Shown: piece by piece, positions 1-7,655 of the stretch
Position numbering within the stretch: position 1 is the stretch's first letter
How the letters are laid out: every line of letters starts with the position of its first letter
From: Pseudomonas sp. AFG_SD02_1510_Pfu_092
GTDB lineage: Bacteria > Pseudomonadota > Gammaproteobacteria > Pseudomonadales > Pseudomonadaceae
Direction: 5' to 3'
NCBI RefSeq assembly: GCF_003331055.1
Contig: NZ_PUQD01000044.1
Span: forward strand, 1-45,939
DNA: 45,939 nucleotides
Position numbers and translations under genes: made by a program
The notes under the pieces: model-generated
The model's database searches: none
Told to the model about the DNA's origin: nothing
What the model saw: only the letters and a program-made list of their open reading frames with translations

Positions 1-97
1 TGGGGGGGTGGCGCCCCGCCCCGCCCCCCCCCCCCCCCCCCCCCCCTCCCCCCCCGTCGGGCGGCGGGGGGGGTGGGGGGGGGGGGGGGGGCCCCCC
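1..97. other. Low-complexity G/C runs at the left contig end
   Basis: Nearly pure runs of C and G that alternate without any codon or repeat structure. The run stops at a REP-like tail (about 98-122). This looks like a sequencing or assembly artefact and not genomic DNA; the same thing happens at the other end of the window. Confidence 0.85.
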
Positions 98-122
98 GGC
101 GATGGGCCGCACAGCGGCCCCC
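98..122. repeat. Partial REP tail at the contig edge
   Basis: The sequence GATGGGCCGCACAGCGGCCCC matches the outer flank of REP copies seen elsewhere in the window (compare 14780-14800). It contains the hairpin GGCCGC/GCGGCC and runs up to the stop codon of the first gene on the minus strand, so it may also serve as that gene's transcription end. The body of the REP is lost in the G/C run. Confidence 0.5.
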
Positions 123-620
123 TCAGGTTTCACCCTCGATCTCGATAATCTCAATCACCTGCTCCCCCACCGGCCGCCGCCAGGCCACTTCATCCCCCGG
201 CCCCGCACCCAGTAACGCCCGCCCCAGCGGCGACCCCCAGTTCACCAGCCCGCGGCCCGCATCAGCTTCGTCCTCGCCCACCAGCCGCACCACATGTTCC
301 TGATCCTGCGTATCGACAAACCGCACCCGGCTACCAATCTGTACCTTGCTGCGGGAAGTCGCCGCCGGCACCACCTGGGCACTCTGCACTCGCGCGCTGA
401 AGTAGCGCAGGTCCCGTTCGGTATCCGCCAGCCGCTGCTTGTCGCCTCGCTCGCCTTGCGCCAGCAGTTCGCTGCGCAGGGCGTTCAGCTCGGCCACGCG
501 TGCCTGCAACTGGCGCAGGCCGCTGGCGGTGACGTAGTTGGGTTGTTCGCTGACCCGACGCTCGACCGGCTGGTCGGCCTGGGCGGCGGCCTGGTCTTCG
601 TTGACGAATGCTCGGCTCAT
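123..620 (-). CDS. GreA/GreB family transcription elongation factor-like protein
   Basis: A 165-residue protein with the two-part plan of Gre factors: an N-terminal helical region rich in Leu, Arg and Glu (about 30-85) that should form the coiled coil entering the RNA polymerase secondary channel, and a C-terminal FKBP-like domain (about 90-163) ending in a beta-rich stretch with GDEVAWRRPVGEQVIEIIEI. The start at 620 is chosen because AAGGAGG lies 7 nt ahead of it; an upstream in-frame ATG has no such site. Compared with GreA, the coiled-coil tip is shorter: the GD of GDLKEN is kept but the second acidic residue of the tip is not evident. Gre factors rescue backtracked polymerase through that acidic tip, so this one may bind polymerase without full cleavage activity. 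Family is fairly sure; GreB orthology is not claimed. Confidence 0.8.
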   Translation of the reverse strand: MSRAFVNEDQAAAQADQPVERRVSEQPNYVTASGLRQLQARVAELNALRSELLAQGERGDKQRLADTERDLRYFSARVQSAQVVPAATSRSKVQIGSRVRFVDTQDQEHVVRLVGEDEADAGRGLVNWGSPLGRALLGAGPGDEVAWRRPVGEQVIEIIEIEGET

Positions 621-687
621 GCGTGGCCTCCTTGTGCAAGAGACCATCATCGCAGGCCGACGGTTTCAAGGGATGTCCGCTTGCGAC

Positions 688-1044
688 TCAGTTGTGGCGA
701 TAGGCGCGGGCGGCGTCGCGGTCCTTTTCCTGTTGCCAGTCGCGCTCGCGCTCGTCCCAGAAGCGCTCATGGTACTGGCGCTGTTGTTCGCTGTTCTGCA
801 TGGCCTGGCATTGGCGGAAGCCGTCGTCCCAGCCGCTTTCGTACTGGCGCTCGTGCAGGTAGCGCGGTACGTCCTTGTGAAAACCGCCCACCATCAGCCC
901 CGCCGCCTGACGGCCGCTGCTGCAGCCATCCTGGAAACCATCGGCATAAGCGGGGGGATAACCCTGATCGACCATCTGCTCGTGGGTGGTCTCGCAACCT
1001 GACAGCAACAACGCAACGCACACGCCGAACCAGTACCGCGACAT
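688..1044 (-). CDS. Small predicted lipoprotein
   Basis: A 118-residue protein with a short signal peptide and a lipobox LLSGC (Cys17), so it should be lipid-anchored; residues +2/+3 after the Cys are Glu and Thr, which does not suggest inner-membrane retention. The mature part is polar and rich in Tyr, Trp, Arg and Gln, with a GYPPAYADGFQDGC segment and a strongly charged C-terminus (DERERDWQQEKDRD). ATG at 1044 is preferred over GTG at 1053 because GAAGGG is about 10 nt upstream of the ATG but only 2 nt from the GTG. It sits 67 bp upstream of the Gre-like gene on the same strand. I do not recognise a named family; the function is unknown. Confidence 0.75.
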   Translation of the reverse strand: MSRYWFGVCVALLLSGCETTHEQMVDQGYPPAYADGFQDGCSSGRQAAGLMVGGFHKDVPRYLHERQYESGWDDGFRQCQAMQNSEQQRQYHERFWDERERDWQQEKDRDAARAYRHN

Positions 1045-1155
1045 GACCAGCACACCCTTCAGTTGATAGGGGCAAGTCTAGGTGGCGATTTGTCGGGGGG
1101 CTGTCAAAACAGTGTCAAAGAGTCGGTTGGGTCACAGTGCTATGCTGGCTTCAGT

Positions 1156-1232
1156 GGCCATTCGCGGGCGTGCCCGCTCCCACAGGTGCAAAACAGCCTT
1201 CGATGTGGGAGCGGGCACGCCCGCGAATGGCC
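1156..1232. repeat. REP inverted pair
   Basis: Two REP units face each other: GGCCATTCGCGGGCGTGCCC continuing GCTCCCAC, and its near-perfect reverse complement ending at 1232. The arms carry the GCGGGCGTGCCCGC variant of the head palindrome. The pair lies between the lipoprotein gene and the end of the DUF4105 gene and could fold into one long hairpin in either transcript. Confidence 0.9.
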
Positions 1233-1243
1233 GCAATGCGGTC

Positions 1244-3097
1244 TCAGTAGTGATACCACTTCAACTCCAGCATCACCTCGTTCTGCGCCGTGGCCAGGTG
1301 GCTGAACTCGCGCGAGGCACTCAAGCGCACCCCCAGGTTCTGGCTCAGCTCCCATTGCTGGTTCAGGCTCACGCTGCGGCGCACCTCGCCATTGGTGAAG
1401 TAGTCGCCCTTGGCTTCCAGGGTCAGGTTGCCCAGCCCGTTGCGCCACAGCAGCCCGCCGTTGAACCCGGCCGCCGGTGCGATGAACTGGGCAAAGTCAT
1501 TGTGGTGCTCGACCCGCACCGTGCCCAGGGCAAAGCCCAGCAAGCCATCGGCCAACTGCCAGGTACCGCCGGCGCCGCCGTTCACATGGCTCACCAGTAC
1601 CTCGTCATCATGCTTGCCCGGCACCCGCTCCAGGCCGCCGGCTACCTGCCACGACCACGGCTTGAGCAGCTCGTTGCGCGGGGTCAGCGAGCGGATAGTG
1701 GCCAGGTCCAGGCGTTGCACCTGCCAGTCGTTGCCTTCGTACTGGCGCAGCTTCAATTGCAGGATCTCGATCTGCGCGCCCAGCGGGAAGCCATAGGCGT
1801 TGTCGTTCAGGTCGTGATAGGCCATGCGCAGGCCGTACTCGGCGTAGGCGCGGTCGTCGCGGGTGCCCACGCCCAGCTGCCAGGTACGTGAATCATGGCC
1901 GTCCTCGGGCAGGCCCGGGCGTTCGATCTGCAGCGGCGGCGGTGGGTTGCTGTTGATTGCCCGCAGCAGCTCGAAGCTGCGCTTTGCCTGCCCAGGGTCG
2001 CGCTCCTGGCCATTGGCGCGGTAACGCTCCAGGCGGTAGGCGGCATCCTGCACCAACGCCTGGCGCTGCCGGGGCAGGGCTTTGAATTCGGGGCTTTGCA
2101 GTTGGGCAGTGTCGGCGCTGACGGCCAGCACCTGGCGTTTCTCATCGTGGTCGAGCGGCTCTGCGCGGGCCAGCAGTTCACGTTCGCGCGAGGGCCGGTA
2201 GGTCTCGCTGGCGACCAGGCCGGACTGCTTCACCGCCTTTACCGTGTCGGTCGGGATGGCGGTCAGCGGGAACTGCGAGGTCAGGTCCAGGCTCGGGCGG
2301 GCTACCTGCAACAGTTCCAGCAGGCGGTACGAGCAGTTTTCATCGAAGAAGAAATAGTCGAACTGGACCTGCTTCAGTTCCCACACATGTTCGACCATGC
2401 GCCCGGTTTCTTCCGGGGTCAGGTCCAGCTGGTATTCCCACAGGTCGCGGTTTTCCAGGCTGCGGTATTCGGACAGTTTTTCCTGGTAGGGCATCAGCGC
2501 GAACAAGCCCGGGTAGCCGCCCATCAGGCCTTTCCAGGCATACAGGATGCTGTTGTCGCTGCCCTCGATGTAGGCGCCGAAGTTGATCGCGTAGCTCAGC
2601 AGCGTGGTGTCGTCGCTGCGAGTGTTGGACTGGTCGATGCGCAGCAGGGTGTGGCCGAACATCGATGACGGGCTGTTCAGGTAGGCCGCCGGGAAGATCA
2701 ACGCGGCGCTGTGCGGGTCGATCGACTGGTACCAGGTGCGGAATTCCTGGCAGTTCGGTTGCGGCAAGCCTTGCAGGTTCAGCTGTTCGCGCAGCCAGCG
2801 GGTGCGCGCCGGGAATACGCACTGGGCGTGCTTGTCGCCGAGGCTGGCCGGCGCATACAGCGCTTCGACCGTGGCTTGCAGCTCCTGGTCGGGGTGGTGC
2901 GCGCCGTCCTCGGCGAGGAAGAACGCATCATCGTCCACGTAGCTGCGCCAGCCACCGAGCTTGGCGGTTTCGTAATGACCCAGGGCAATCCAGTAGGGGG
3001 TGTTGGCCAGTTGCTGAAGACGGCCGTGGTCCAGCACCGGCGCGGCATGAACAGGGGCGCAGACACACAGCGCCAGGGCAGCGAAGCGTTTGAGCAT
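1244..3097 (-). CDS. DUF4105 / Lnb_N-domain exported protein with barrel-like C-terminus
   Basis: A 617-residue exported protein. The signal peptide is residues 1-18 (MLKRFAALALCVCAPVHA). Residues about 110-330 carry the DUF4105/Lnb_N hallmarks: SSMFGHTLLRID with His149 and FDENCSYRLLELL with Cys255, a His-then-Cys order typical of circularly permuted papain-like or NlpC/P60-like folds. A founding relative, Lnb of Bacteroides, is a lipoprotein N-acyltransferase; pseudomonads already have Lnt, so the substrate here is open. Residues about 400-617 alternate hydrophobic and polar residues and end in WYHY, as outer-membrane beta-barrels do. ATG 3097 is chosen over TTG 3106 because the signal peptide then starts correctly. 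It lies 74 bp downstream of the DUF3015 gene on the same strand, a pairing I recall from other pseudomonads. The domain call is good; function is inferred only. Confidence 0.8.
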   Translation of the reverse strand: MLKRFAALALCVCAPVHAAPVLDHGRLQQLANTPYWIALGHYETAKLGGWRSYVDDDAFFLAEDGAHHPDQELQATVEALYAPASLGDKHAQCVFPARTRWLREQLNLQGLPQPNCQEFRTWYQSIDPHSAALIFPAAYLNSPSSMFGHTLLRIDQSNTRSDDTTLLSYAINFGAYIEGSDNSILYAWKGLMGGYPGLFALMPYQEKLSEYRSLENRDLWEYQLDLTPEETGRMVEHVWELKQVQFDYFFFDENCSYRLLELLQVARPSLDLTSQFPLTAIPTDTVKAVKQSGLVASETYRPSRERELLARAEPLDHDEKRQVLAVSADTAQLQSPEFKALPRQRQALVQDAAYRLERYRANGQERDPGQAKRSFELLRAINSNPPPPLQIERPGLPEDGHDSRTWQLGVGTRDDRAYAEYGLRMAYHDLNDNAYGFPLGAQIEILQLKLRQYEGNDWQVQRLDLATIRSLTPRNELLKPWSWQVAGGLERVPGKHDDEVLVSHVNGGAGGTWQLADGLLGFALGTVRVEHHNDFAQFIAPAAGFNGGLLWRNGLGNLTLEAKGDYFTNGEVRRSVSLNQQWELSQNLGVRLSASREFSHLATAQNEVMLELKWYHY

Positions 3098-3121
3098 ATC
3101 GGGCAACTACTTCTTGATGAT

Positions 3122-3160
3122 GCCGAAAAAAGGCGAAACCCGCCCCGGGGTCGGGGCGGG
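3122..3160 (-). terminator. Rho-independent terminator after the DUF3015 gene
   Basis: Read on the minus strand: CCCGCCCCGA CCCCGGGGCGGG forms a GC-rich hairpin (3139-3160) followed by a T-rich tail down to 3122. It sits between the DUF3015 gene and the DUF4105 gene, so it may be a partial terminator that lowers expression of the second gene. Confidence 0.75.
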
Positions 3161-3171
3161 AGCAGCTGCAC

Positions 3172-3660
3172 TTAGGCCTCGGTAGCGTATTTGGCCAGGC
3201 GTGGGTCGTTCTTCAGCACGGCCAGGGTGTTGCTGTGGACCGTTTCGGCAGTGACGTCGGCGCTGCTGAAGATCTGGTTGAAGTGCTGGTGGGTGACCGA
3301 GTTGAAGTAGCCACGGTCTTCCGGGGCCACGCCGAGAACCACGGCATAGGTGGTCAGCGCTTCGCCCTGGCCCATGGCCATGTCTTCGGACAGCTCGTTC
3401 ATCATGCCGTTCATGGCGAACCAGGACTTGCCACCGTAGGTCAGCGAAGCCCTGGTCGAACAGCCGTTGGTGCCGGAGGTCATGCCGAAGGTGGCGTTAC
3501 CGGAGGTGCCGTTGGTGGTGGAGGCCAGGAAGTGTGCCGGAGTGCCGCGCTGGCCTTCGAACAGCATGTTGCCCCAGCCGCAGTTCGGGCCGCCTGGCGC
3601 CTCGGCCATGGCATTGAGCGAGACTACGGTGAACAGAGTACCCAGAAGAATCCGTTTCAT
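3172..3660 (-). CDS. DUF3015 family exported protein
   Basis: A 162-residue protein with a clear signal peptide (residues 1-19, cut after NAMA) and a mature part beginning APGGPNCGWGNMLFEGQ, the recognisable start of DUF3015 proteins. The Cys of GPNCGWG and that of GTNGCST are the only two cysteines in the mature chain and may form a disulfide. The rest is rich in Gly, Ser, Thr and Asn, then helical toward the end (NQIFSSADVTAETVHSNTL). It should be periplasmic or outer-membrane associated. It is transcribed toward the DUF4105 gene with a hairpin between them, so the two probably share a promoter. The function of the family is not known to me. Confidence 0.85.
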   Translation of the reverse strand: MKRILLGTLFTVVSLNAMAEAPGGPNCGWGNMLFEGQRGTPAHFLASTTNGTSGNATFGMTSGTNGCSTRASLTYGGKSWFAMNGMMNELSEDMAMGQGEALTTYAVVLGVAPEDRGYFNSVTHQHFNQIFSSADVTAETVHSNTLAVLKNDPRLAKYATEA

Positions 3661-3701
3661 AGCATTTGTTCTCTATTTGTCTTAACCAAGGGTCAGGGTT
3701 T

Positions 3702-3720
3702 CTGGCAACTCGGTTGCCAG
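3702..3720. promoter_or_regulatory. Perfect inverted repeat upstream of the DUF3015 gene
   Basis: CTGGCAAC TCG GTTGCCAG is an 8-bp perfect inverted repeat with a 3-bp spacer, 42 bp upstream of the DUF3015 start. Its left half overlaps a possible -35 (TTGCCA on the minus strand, 3703-3708). Size and position fit a repressor operator; a short RNA hairpin is the alternative. Confidence 0.4.
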
Positions 3721-3848
3721 GTCGGGGAAGCATTTCACCCACCCGCGCAGTTTGGAGTTTAGGCACGATCTAAAGGTTGCGTTGTTGATTGCGAAAAATT
3801 TGCTGTTCCATGACCCGCTGCGGCTGCGACATAAAGTCCTGTGGAGCC

Positions 3849-3878
3849 TTGCAACGCGCGCGCTGGCAGCGCCAGAAT
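3849..3878 (+). promoter_or_regulatory. Candidate sigma-70 promoter for the Lon-like protease gene
   Basis: TTGCAA (3849-3854), 18-bp spacer, CAGAAT (3873-3878), 35 bp ahead of the ATG at 3914. The match is fair, not perfect. No convincing heat-shock (sigma-32) element was seen. Confidence 0.4.
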
Positions 3879-3913
3879 GCTGCGTATCTGCCCCGCCGAA
3901 GTAAGGAAACCCA

Positions 3914-6352
3914 ATGCCCGATCCTGTCGCTGCGCGCCTGCGTCTCGCGCCCGAAGCCCTGACCCGGCGTTTCTCCCCCGAGCAGTTTGCCTTTACCCAT
4001 ACCGACGATCTGGAGCCGTTTCGCGGAGTCCTGGGCCAGGAACGTGCTGTCGAGGCCCTGCAGTTCGGCGTGGCCATGCCGCGCCCTGGTTACAACGTGT
4101 ACGTGATGGGCGAGCCCGGCACCGGGCGCTTCTCGTTCGTCAAGCGCTACCTCAAGGCCGAGGGCAAGCGCCAGCAGACCCCGGCCGACTGGGTCTACGT
4201 CAACCACTTCGATGACACCCGCGAGCCGCGAGCGCTGGAGTTGCCGTCCGGTAGCGCCGGGGCGTTCATTGCCGACATGAGCGGGCTGATCGACAACCTG
4301 CTGTCGACTTTCCCGGCGGTGTTCGAGCACCCGTCCTACCAGCAGAAGAAAGGCGCCATCGACCGCGCCTTCAACCAGCGCTACGACCGCGCCCTGGATG
4401 TGATCGAGCGCGCCTCGCTGGAAAAGGATGTGGCCCTGTACCGCGACGCCAGCAACGTCGCCTTCACCCCGATGGCCGACGGCAAGGCGCTGGATGAAGC
4501 CGAGTTCGCCCAGTTGCCGGAAGAGGTGCGCGAGCAGTTCCACGAAGACATCGCCCTGCTCGAGGAGCGCCTGAACGAAGAGCTGGCCAGCCTGCCGCAA
4601 TGGAAACGCGAGTCGAACAACCAGCTGCGCCAGCTGAACGAAGAAACCATCACCCTGGCGCTGCAACCGCTGCTGGCGCCGCTGTCGGAAAAGTACGCCG
4701 AGAACGCGGCTGTCTGCGCCTACCTGCAGTCGGTGCAGTTGAACCTGCTGCGTACCGTGGTCGAGCAACTGGTCGAAGACAGCAAGACCGACGCCGCCGC
4801 GCGCAAGCTGCTGGAAGAGCAGTACGCCCCAAGCCTGGTGGTCGGCCACCATGCCGATGGCGGGGCACCGGTGGTGTTCGAGCCGCACCCGACCTATGAC
4901 AACCTGTTCGGCCGTATCGAATACAGCACCGACCAGGGCGCGCTGTACACCTCGTACCGCCAGCTGCGCCCGGGCGCGCTGCACCGCGCCAATGGTGGCT
5001 TCCTGATCCTCGAAGCGGAGAAGATGCTGGGCGAGCCGTTCGTCTGGGACGCGCTCAAGCGCGCGTTGCAGTCGCGCAAGCTGAAGATGGAATCGCCGCT
5101 CGGCGAGCTGGGCCGGGTCGCCACCGTCAGCCTGACGCCGCAGATGATTCCGCTGAACATCAAGCTGGTCATCATCGGCTCGCGGCAGCTGTACTACGCG
5201 CTGCAGGACCACGACCCGGACTTCCAGGAGATGTTCCGGGTGCTGGTGGACTTCGACGAAGACATGCCCATGGTCGATGAGAACCTGGAGCAGTTCGCCC
5301 AGCTGTTGCGCACCCGCACCAACGAAGAAGGCATGGCGCCGCTGACCAGTGACGCGGTGGCGCGCCTGGCCACTTACAGCGCCCGCCTCGCCGAAAACCA
5401 GTCGCGCCTGTCGGCACGCATCGGCGACCTGTTCCAGCTGGTCAGCGAAGCCGATTTCATCCGCCAGCTGGCCAGTGACGAAATGACCGACGCCGGGCAT
5501 ATCGAGCGCGCGCTCAAGGCCAAGGCCACCCGTACCGGGCGTGTTTCGCAGCGGGTGCTGGACGACATGCTCGCCGGCATCATCCTGATCGACACCGAAG
5601 GCGCGGCCATCGGCAAGTGCAACGGCCTGACCGTACTGGAGGTGGGCGATTCGGCGTTCGGCATGCCGGCGCGCATCTCCGCCACGGTATACCCGGGCGG
5701 CAGCGGCATCGTCGACATCGAGCGGGAGGTCAACCTTGGTCAGCCGATCCACTCCAAGGGGGTGATGATCCTTACCGGCTACCTCGGCAGCCGCTATGCC
5801 CAGGAGTTCCCGCTGGCGATCTCGGCCAGCATCGCCCTGGAACAGTCCTACGGCTACGTGGACGGCGACAGCGCCTCGCTGGGCGAAGCCTGCACGCTGA
5901 TCTCGGCGTTGTCGCGCACACCGCTCAAGCAATGCTTCGCCATTACCGGCTCGATCAACCAGTTCGGTGAAGTGCAGGCGGTGGGCGGAGTGAACGAGAA
6001 GATCGAAGGCTTCTTCCGCCTGTGCGAAGCGCGTGGCCTGACCGGCGAGCAGGGGGTGATCATCCCGCGCGCCAACGTCGCCACGCTGATGCTCGACGAG
6101 CGTGTGCTGCAAGCGGTGGAGAACGGCATGTTCCACGTTTACGCGGTCAGCCAGGCCGACGAAGCGCTGAGCCTGCTGGTGGGCGAGGAGGCCGGGGTGC
6201 TGGATGACAAGGGCCAGTTCACTGAAGGCAGCGTCAACGCCCGGGTGGTGGAACGCCTGCGCGAGATCGCCGAGATGATCGGCGAAGAGGAAATCGAGAA
6301 GGCCGAGAAGGAGCGCCTGGAAGAGGTGATTGCCCAGGCCAAACCAGCCTGA
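3914..6352 (+). CDS. Lon-like AAA+/Ser-Lys protease
   Basis: An 812-residue protein of the Lon-related group with an AAA_32-type N-terminal part and a C-terminal Lon protease domain. The P-loop is GEPGTGRFS (66-74): the usual Lys is Arg72. The Walker B-like stretch NGGFLILEA has Glu where Asp is usual, so ATP turnover may be weak or altered. The protease site is intact: Ser653 in DGDSAS and Lys696 in GGVNEK, 43 residues apart, the same spacing as the Lon Ser-Lys dyad. The middle (about 200-260) is charged and helical and probably coiled. The start follows TAAGGAAA. By gene order this corresponds to PA4576 of P. aeruginosa and not to the stress-induced paralogue AsrA (PA0779); that assignment is from memory of synteny. 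Likely cytoplasmic protein quality control. Confidence 0.9.
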   Translation: MPDPVAARLRLAPEALTRRFSPEQFAFTHTDDLEPFRGVLGQERAVEALQFGVAMPRPGYNVYVMGEPGTGRFSFVKRYLKAEGKRQQTPADWVYVNHFDDTREPRALELPSGSAGAFIADMSGLIDNLLSTFPAVFEHPSYQQKKGAIDRAFNQRYDRALDVIERASLEKDVALYRDASNVAFTPMADGKALDEAEFAQLPEEVREQFHEDIALLEERLNEELASLPQWKRESNNQLRQLNEETITLALQPLLAPLSEKYAENAAVCAYLQSVQLNLLRTVVEQLVEDSKTDAAARKLLEEQYAPSLVVGHHADGGAPVVFEPHPTYDNLFGRIEYSTDQGALYTSYRQLRPGALHRANGGFLILEAEKMLGEPFVWDALKRALQSRKLKMESPLGELGRVATVSLTPQMIPLNIKLVIIGSRQLYYALQDHDPDFQEMFRVLVDFDEDMPMVDENLEQFAQLLRTRTNEEGMAPLTSDAVARLATYSARLAENQSRLSARIGDLFQLVSEADFIRQLASDEMTDAGHIERALKAKATRTGRVSQRVLDDMLAGIILIDTEGAAIGKCNGLTVLEVGDSAFGMPARISATVYPGGSGIVDIEREVNLGQPIHSKGVMILTGYLGSRYAQEFPLAISASIALEQSYGYVDGDSASLGEACTLISALSRTPLKQCFAITGSINQFGEVQAVGGVNEKIEGFFRLCEARGLTGEQGVIIPRANVATLMLDERVLQAVENGMFHVYAVSQADEALSLLVGEEAGVLDDKGQFTEGSVNARVVERLREIAEMIGEEEIEKAEKERLEEVIAQAKPA

Positions 6353-6360
6353 GTCAATAA

Positions 6361-6408
6361 ACCGGCGCTGACGGCCATGTGCTACCGTTCAGCGCCGGTT
6401 TTCCATCT
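6361..6408 (+). terminator. Terminator after the Lon-like protease gene
   Basis: ACCGGCGCTGACGG and CCGTTCAGCGCCGGT form a long stem with one bulged T and a 10-nt loop, followed by TTTCCATCTT. It begins 9 nt after the stop codon. Confidence 0.75.
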
Positions 6409-6513
6409 TCTGGTACTGTTCCTCTATGCTGGAACTTAAGGACGGTATCAGCGTTCAGGATGGAAACAGCCTGAGGTTCAGGCTGAACAAGGCTTATTGG
6501 AGGGGGCGCGGCC

Positions 6514-6852
6514 ATGCGCAATCTCAGCCTCACGCGCCAGTGCCTGGGCCTGGTGACCCGCATCGAATGCAGCATCCGTCCGCTGGCCGGCGACACTGGC
6601 ATGTGGACCTTGCTGTTCGCCGCCGGCATGGCCGGAGAACAACCGTCTGCGATCAAGGCCCAAGGGCCGTTTCATGGGCCGCTGGTGGCCGAATCGGTGC
6701 TCCATGCGATTGTCGACAGCCTGACCCTGCACGGTTACCAGGTGGCCGAGGACCCGCAGATCTGGTGCCTGCATCTGCAGGCGCAGTTACGGCGGATCAA
6801 TGGCGAGCGCTGCCGCAACCTGGGGGATTTCCAGTTTCATCCGGAGACCTGA
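6514..6852 (+). CDS. PA4575-type small conserved protein
   Basis: A 112-residue protein beginning MRNLSLTRQCLGLVTRIE, without signal peptide or membrane segment. A GGAGGGGG site lies 8 nt ahead of the ATG. The position, immediately after the Lon-like protease and before the UPF0114 gene, matches PA4575 of P. aeruginosa as I remember that locus. Visible features: Cys residues at 10, 19, 85 and 100, a central helix (VAESVLHAIVDSLTLHGY) and a beta-helix-beta feel, but no known motif. A terminator separates it from the protease gene, so it is probably its own unit. Function unknown. Confidence 0.7.
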   Translation: MRNLSLTRQCLGLVTRIECSIRPLAGDTGMWTLLFAAGMAGEQPSAIKAQGPFHGPLVAESVLHAIVDSLTLHGYQVAEDPQIWCLHLQAQLRRINGERCRNLGDFQFHPET

Positions 6853-6862
6853 ACACCTTCAC

Positions 6863-6926
6863 TGGCCTCATCGCCGGCAAGCCAGCTCCCACAGGGACGG
6901 GCGCAAGGCTTGCCGGCGATGGGCTG
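6863..6926. repeat. REP inverted pair, CCGGCAAGCC variant
   Basis: TGGCCTCATCGCCGGCAAGC followed by CAGCTCCCAC, then a shortened inverted copy ending CTTGCCGGCGATGGGCTG. This head palindrome differs from the commoner CGCGGGTAAACCCGC form, but the tail GCTCCCAC is the same. Confidence 0.8.
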
Positions 6927-6942
6927 CACAGCAGTCCCGGGC

Positions 6943-6971
6943 TTTTGCTGTAACAGGTGGCTGGCTATACT
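6943..6971 (+). promoter_or_regulatory. Candidate promoter for the UPF0114 gene
   Basis: A good -10 TATACT (6966-6971) lies 38 bp ahead of the ATG. The best -35 is weak: TTTTGC with a 17-bp spacer or TTGCTG with 15 bp. Confidence 0.4.
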
Positions 6972-7009
6972 CGCCGTCGCTTTTAGTCACCTGATGAGTC
7001 CTTAACTTC

Positions 7010-7498
7010 ATGGAACGTATCCTCGAAAACGCGATGTATGCCTCGCGCTGGCTGCTCGCCCCTATCTACTTCGGCCTGTCCCTCGGCCTGCTGGCCCTGG
7101 CGCTGAAATTCTTCCAGGAAGTGGTCCACGTCTTGCCCAATGTCTTCGCCCTGAGCGAAGCCGACCTGATCCTGGTGATCCTGTCGCTGATCGACATGTC
7201 GCTGGTGGGCGGCCTGCTGGTGATGGTGATGATCTCCGGCTATGAGAACTTCGTCTCGCAGCTGGACATCGATGAGAGCAAGGAAAAGCTCAACTGGCTG
7301 GGCAAGATGGACTCTTCGTCGTTGAAGATGAAGGTTGCCGCGTCGATCGTGGCGATTTCCTCCATTCACCTGCTGCGGGTGTTCATGGACGCGCAGAACA
7401 TCTCCACCGACTACCTGATGTGGTACGTGATCATTCACATGACCTTCGTCATTTCGGCGTTCTGCATGGGCTACCTGGACAAGGTCACCAAGCACTGA
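7010..7498 (+). CDS. yqhA: UPF0114 (TIGR00645/YqhA) inner-membrane protein
   Basis: A 162-residue protein with the UPF0114 opening MERILENAMYASRWLLAPIY and four hydrophobic segments at about 13-35, 53-76, 107-127 and 136-155. The conserved loop between the second and third (SGYENFVSQLDIDESKEKL) is present. Length equals the usual 160-170 residues, so the gene is complete. Members are inner-membrane proteins of unknown molecular role, not shown to transport anything that I know of. It stands alone with a candidate promoter upstream and a REP unit downstream. The family call is certain; the symbol follows the E. coli family member. Confidence 0.92.
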   Translation: MERILENAMYASRWLLAPIYFGLSLGLLALALKFFQEVVHVLPNVFALSEADLILVILSLIDMSLVGGLLVMVMISGYENFVSQLDIDESKEKLNWLGKMDSSSLKMKVAASIVAISSIHLLRVFMDAQNISTDYLMWYVIIHMTFVISAFCMGYLDKVTKH

Positions 7499-7510
7499 GC
7501 CCGGCCTGGC

Positions 7511-7556
7511 CCCTTCGCCATCCCGTGGGAGCGGGCATGCCCGCGGAGGGGCCGGC
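7511..7556. repeat. Single REP unit
   Basis: One inverted-orientation REP: CCGTGGGAGCGGGCATGCCC followed by GCGGAGGGGCCGG. Variant arms (GCGGGCATGCCCGC), same GTGGGAGC tail. No partner copy within 100 bp. Confidence 0.75.
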
Positions 7557-7655
7557 GCAGTCCAACCGACGAGCGGCGTCGGTCATGCCTTGTGCATTCC
7601 CCTGTTCTGTACAAAAAATGAGCTCTCATGCGTGGGTCCCAACGCGAGGTGCTCC

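Noticed and set aside
1..97. G-quadruplex or other G-run regulatory structure
   Set aside because: Long alternating G and C homopolymers only at the contig edges point to an artefact.
3770..6136. A 788-residue open frame on the minus strand, opposite the Lon-like protease gene
   Set aside because: It is His/Gln/Arg-rich nonsense without family features and mirrors the codon bias of the true gene. Such shadow frames occur opposite most long genes here.
3914..6352. AsrA (PA0779), the aminoglycoside-response protease
   Set aside because: Gene order fits the paralogue PA4576. Without alignment, the AsrA name would be a guess.
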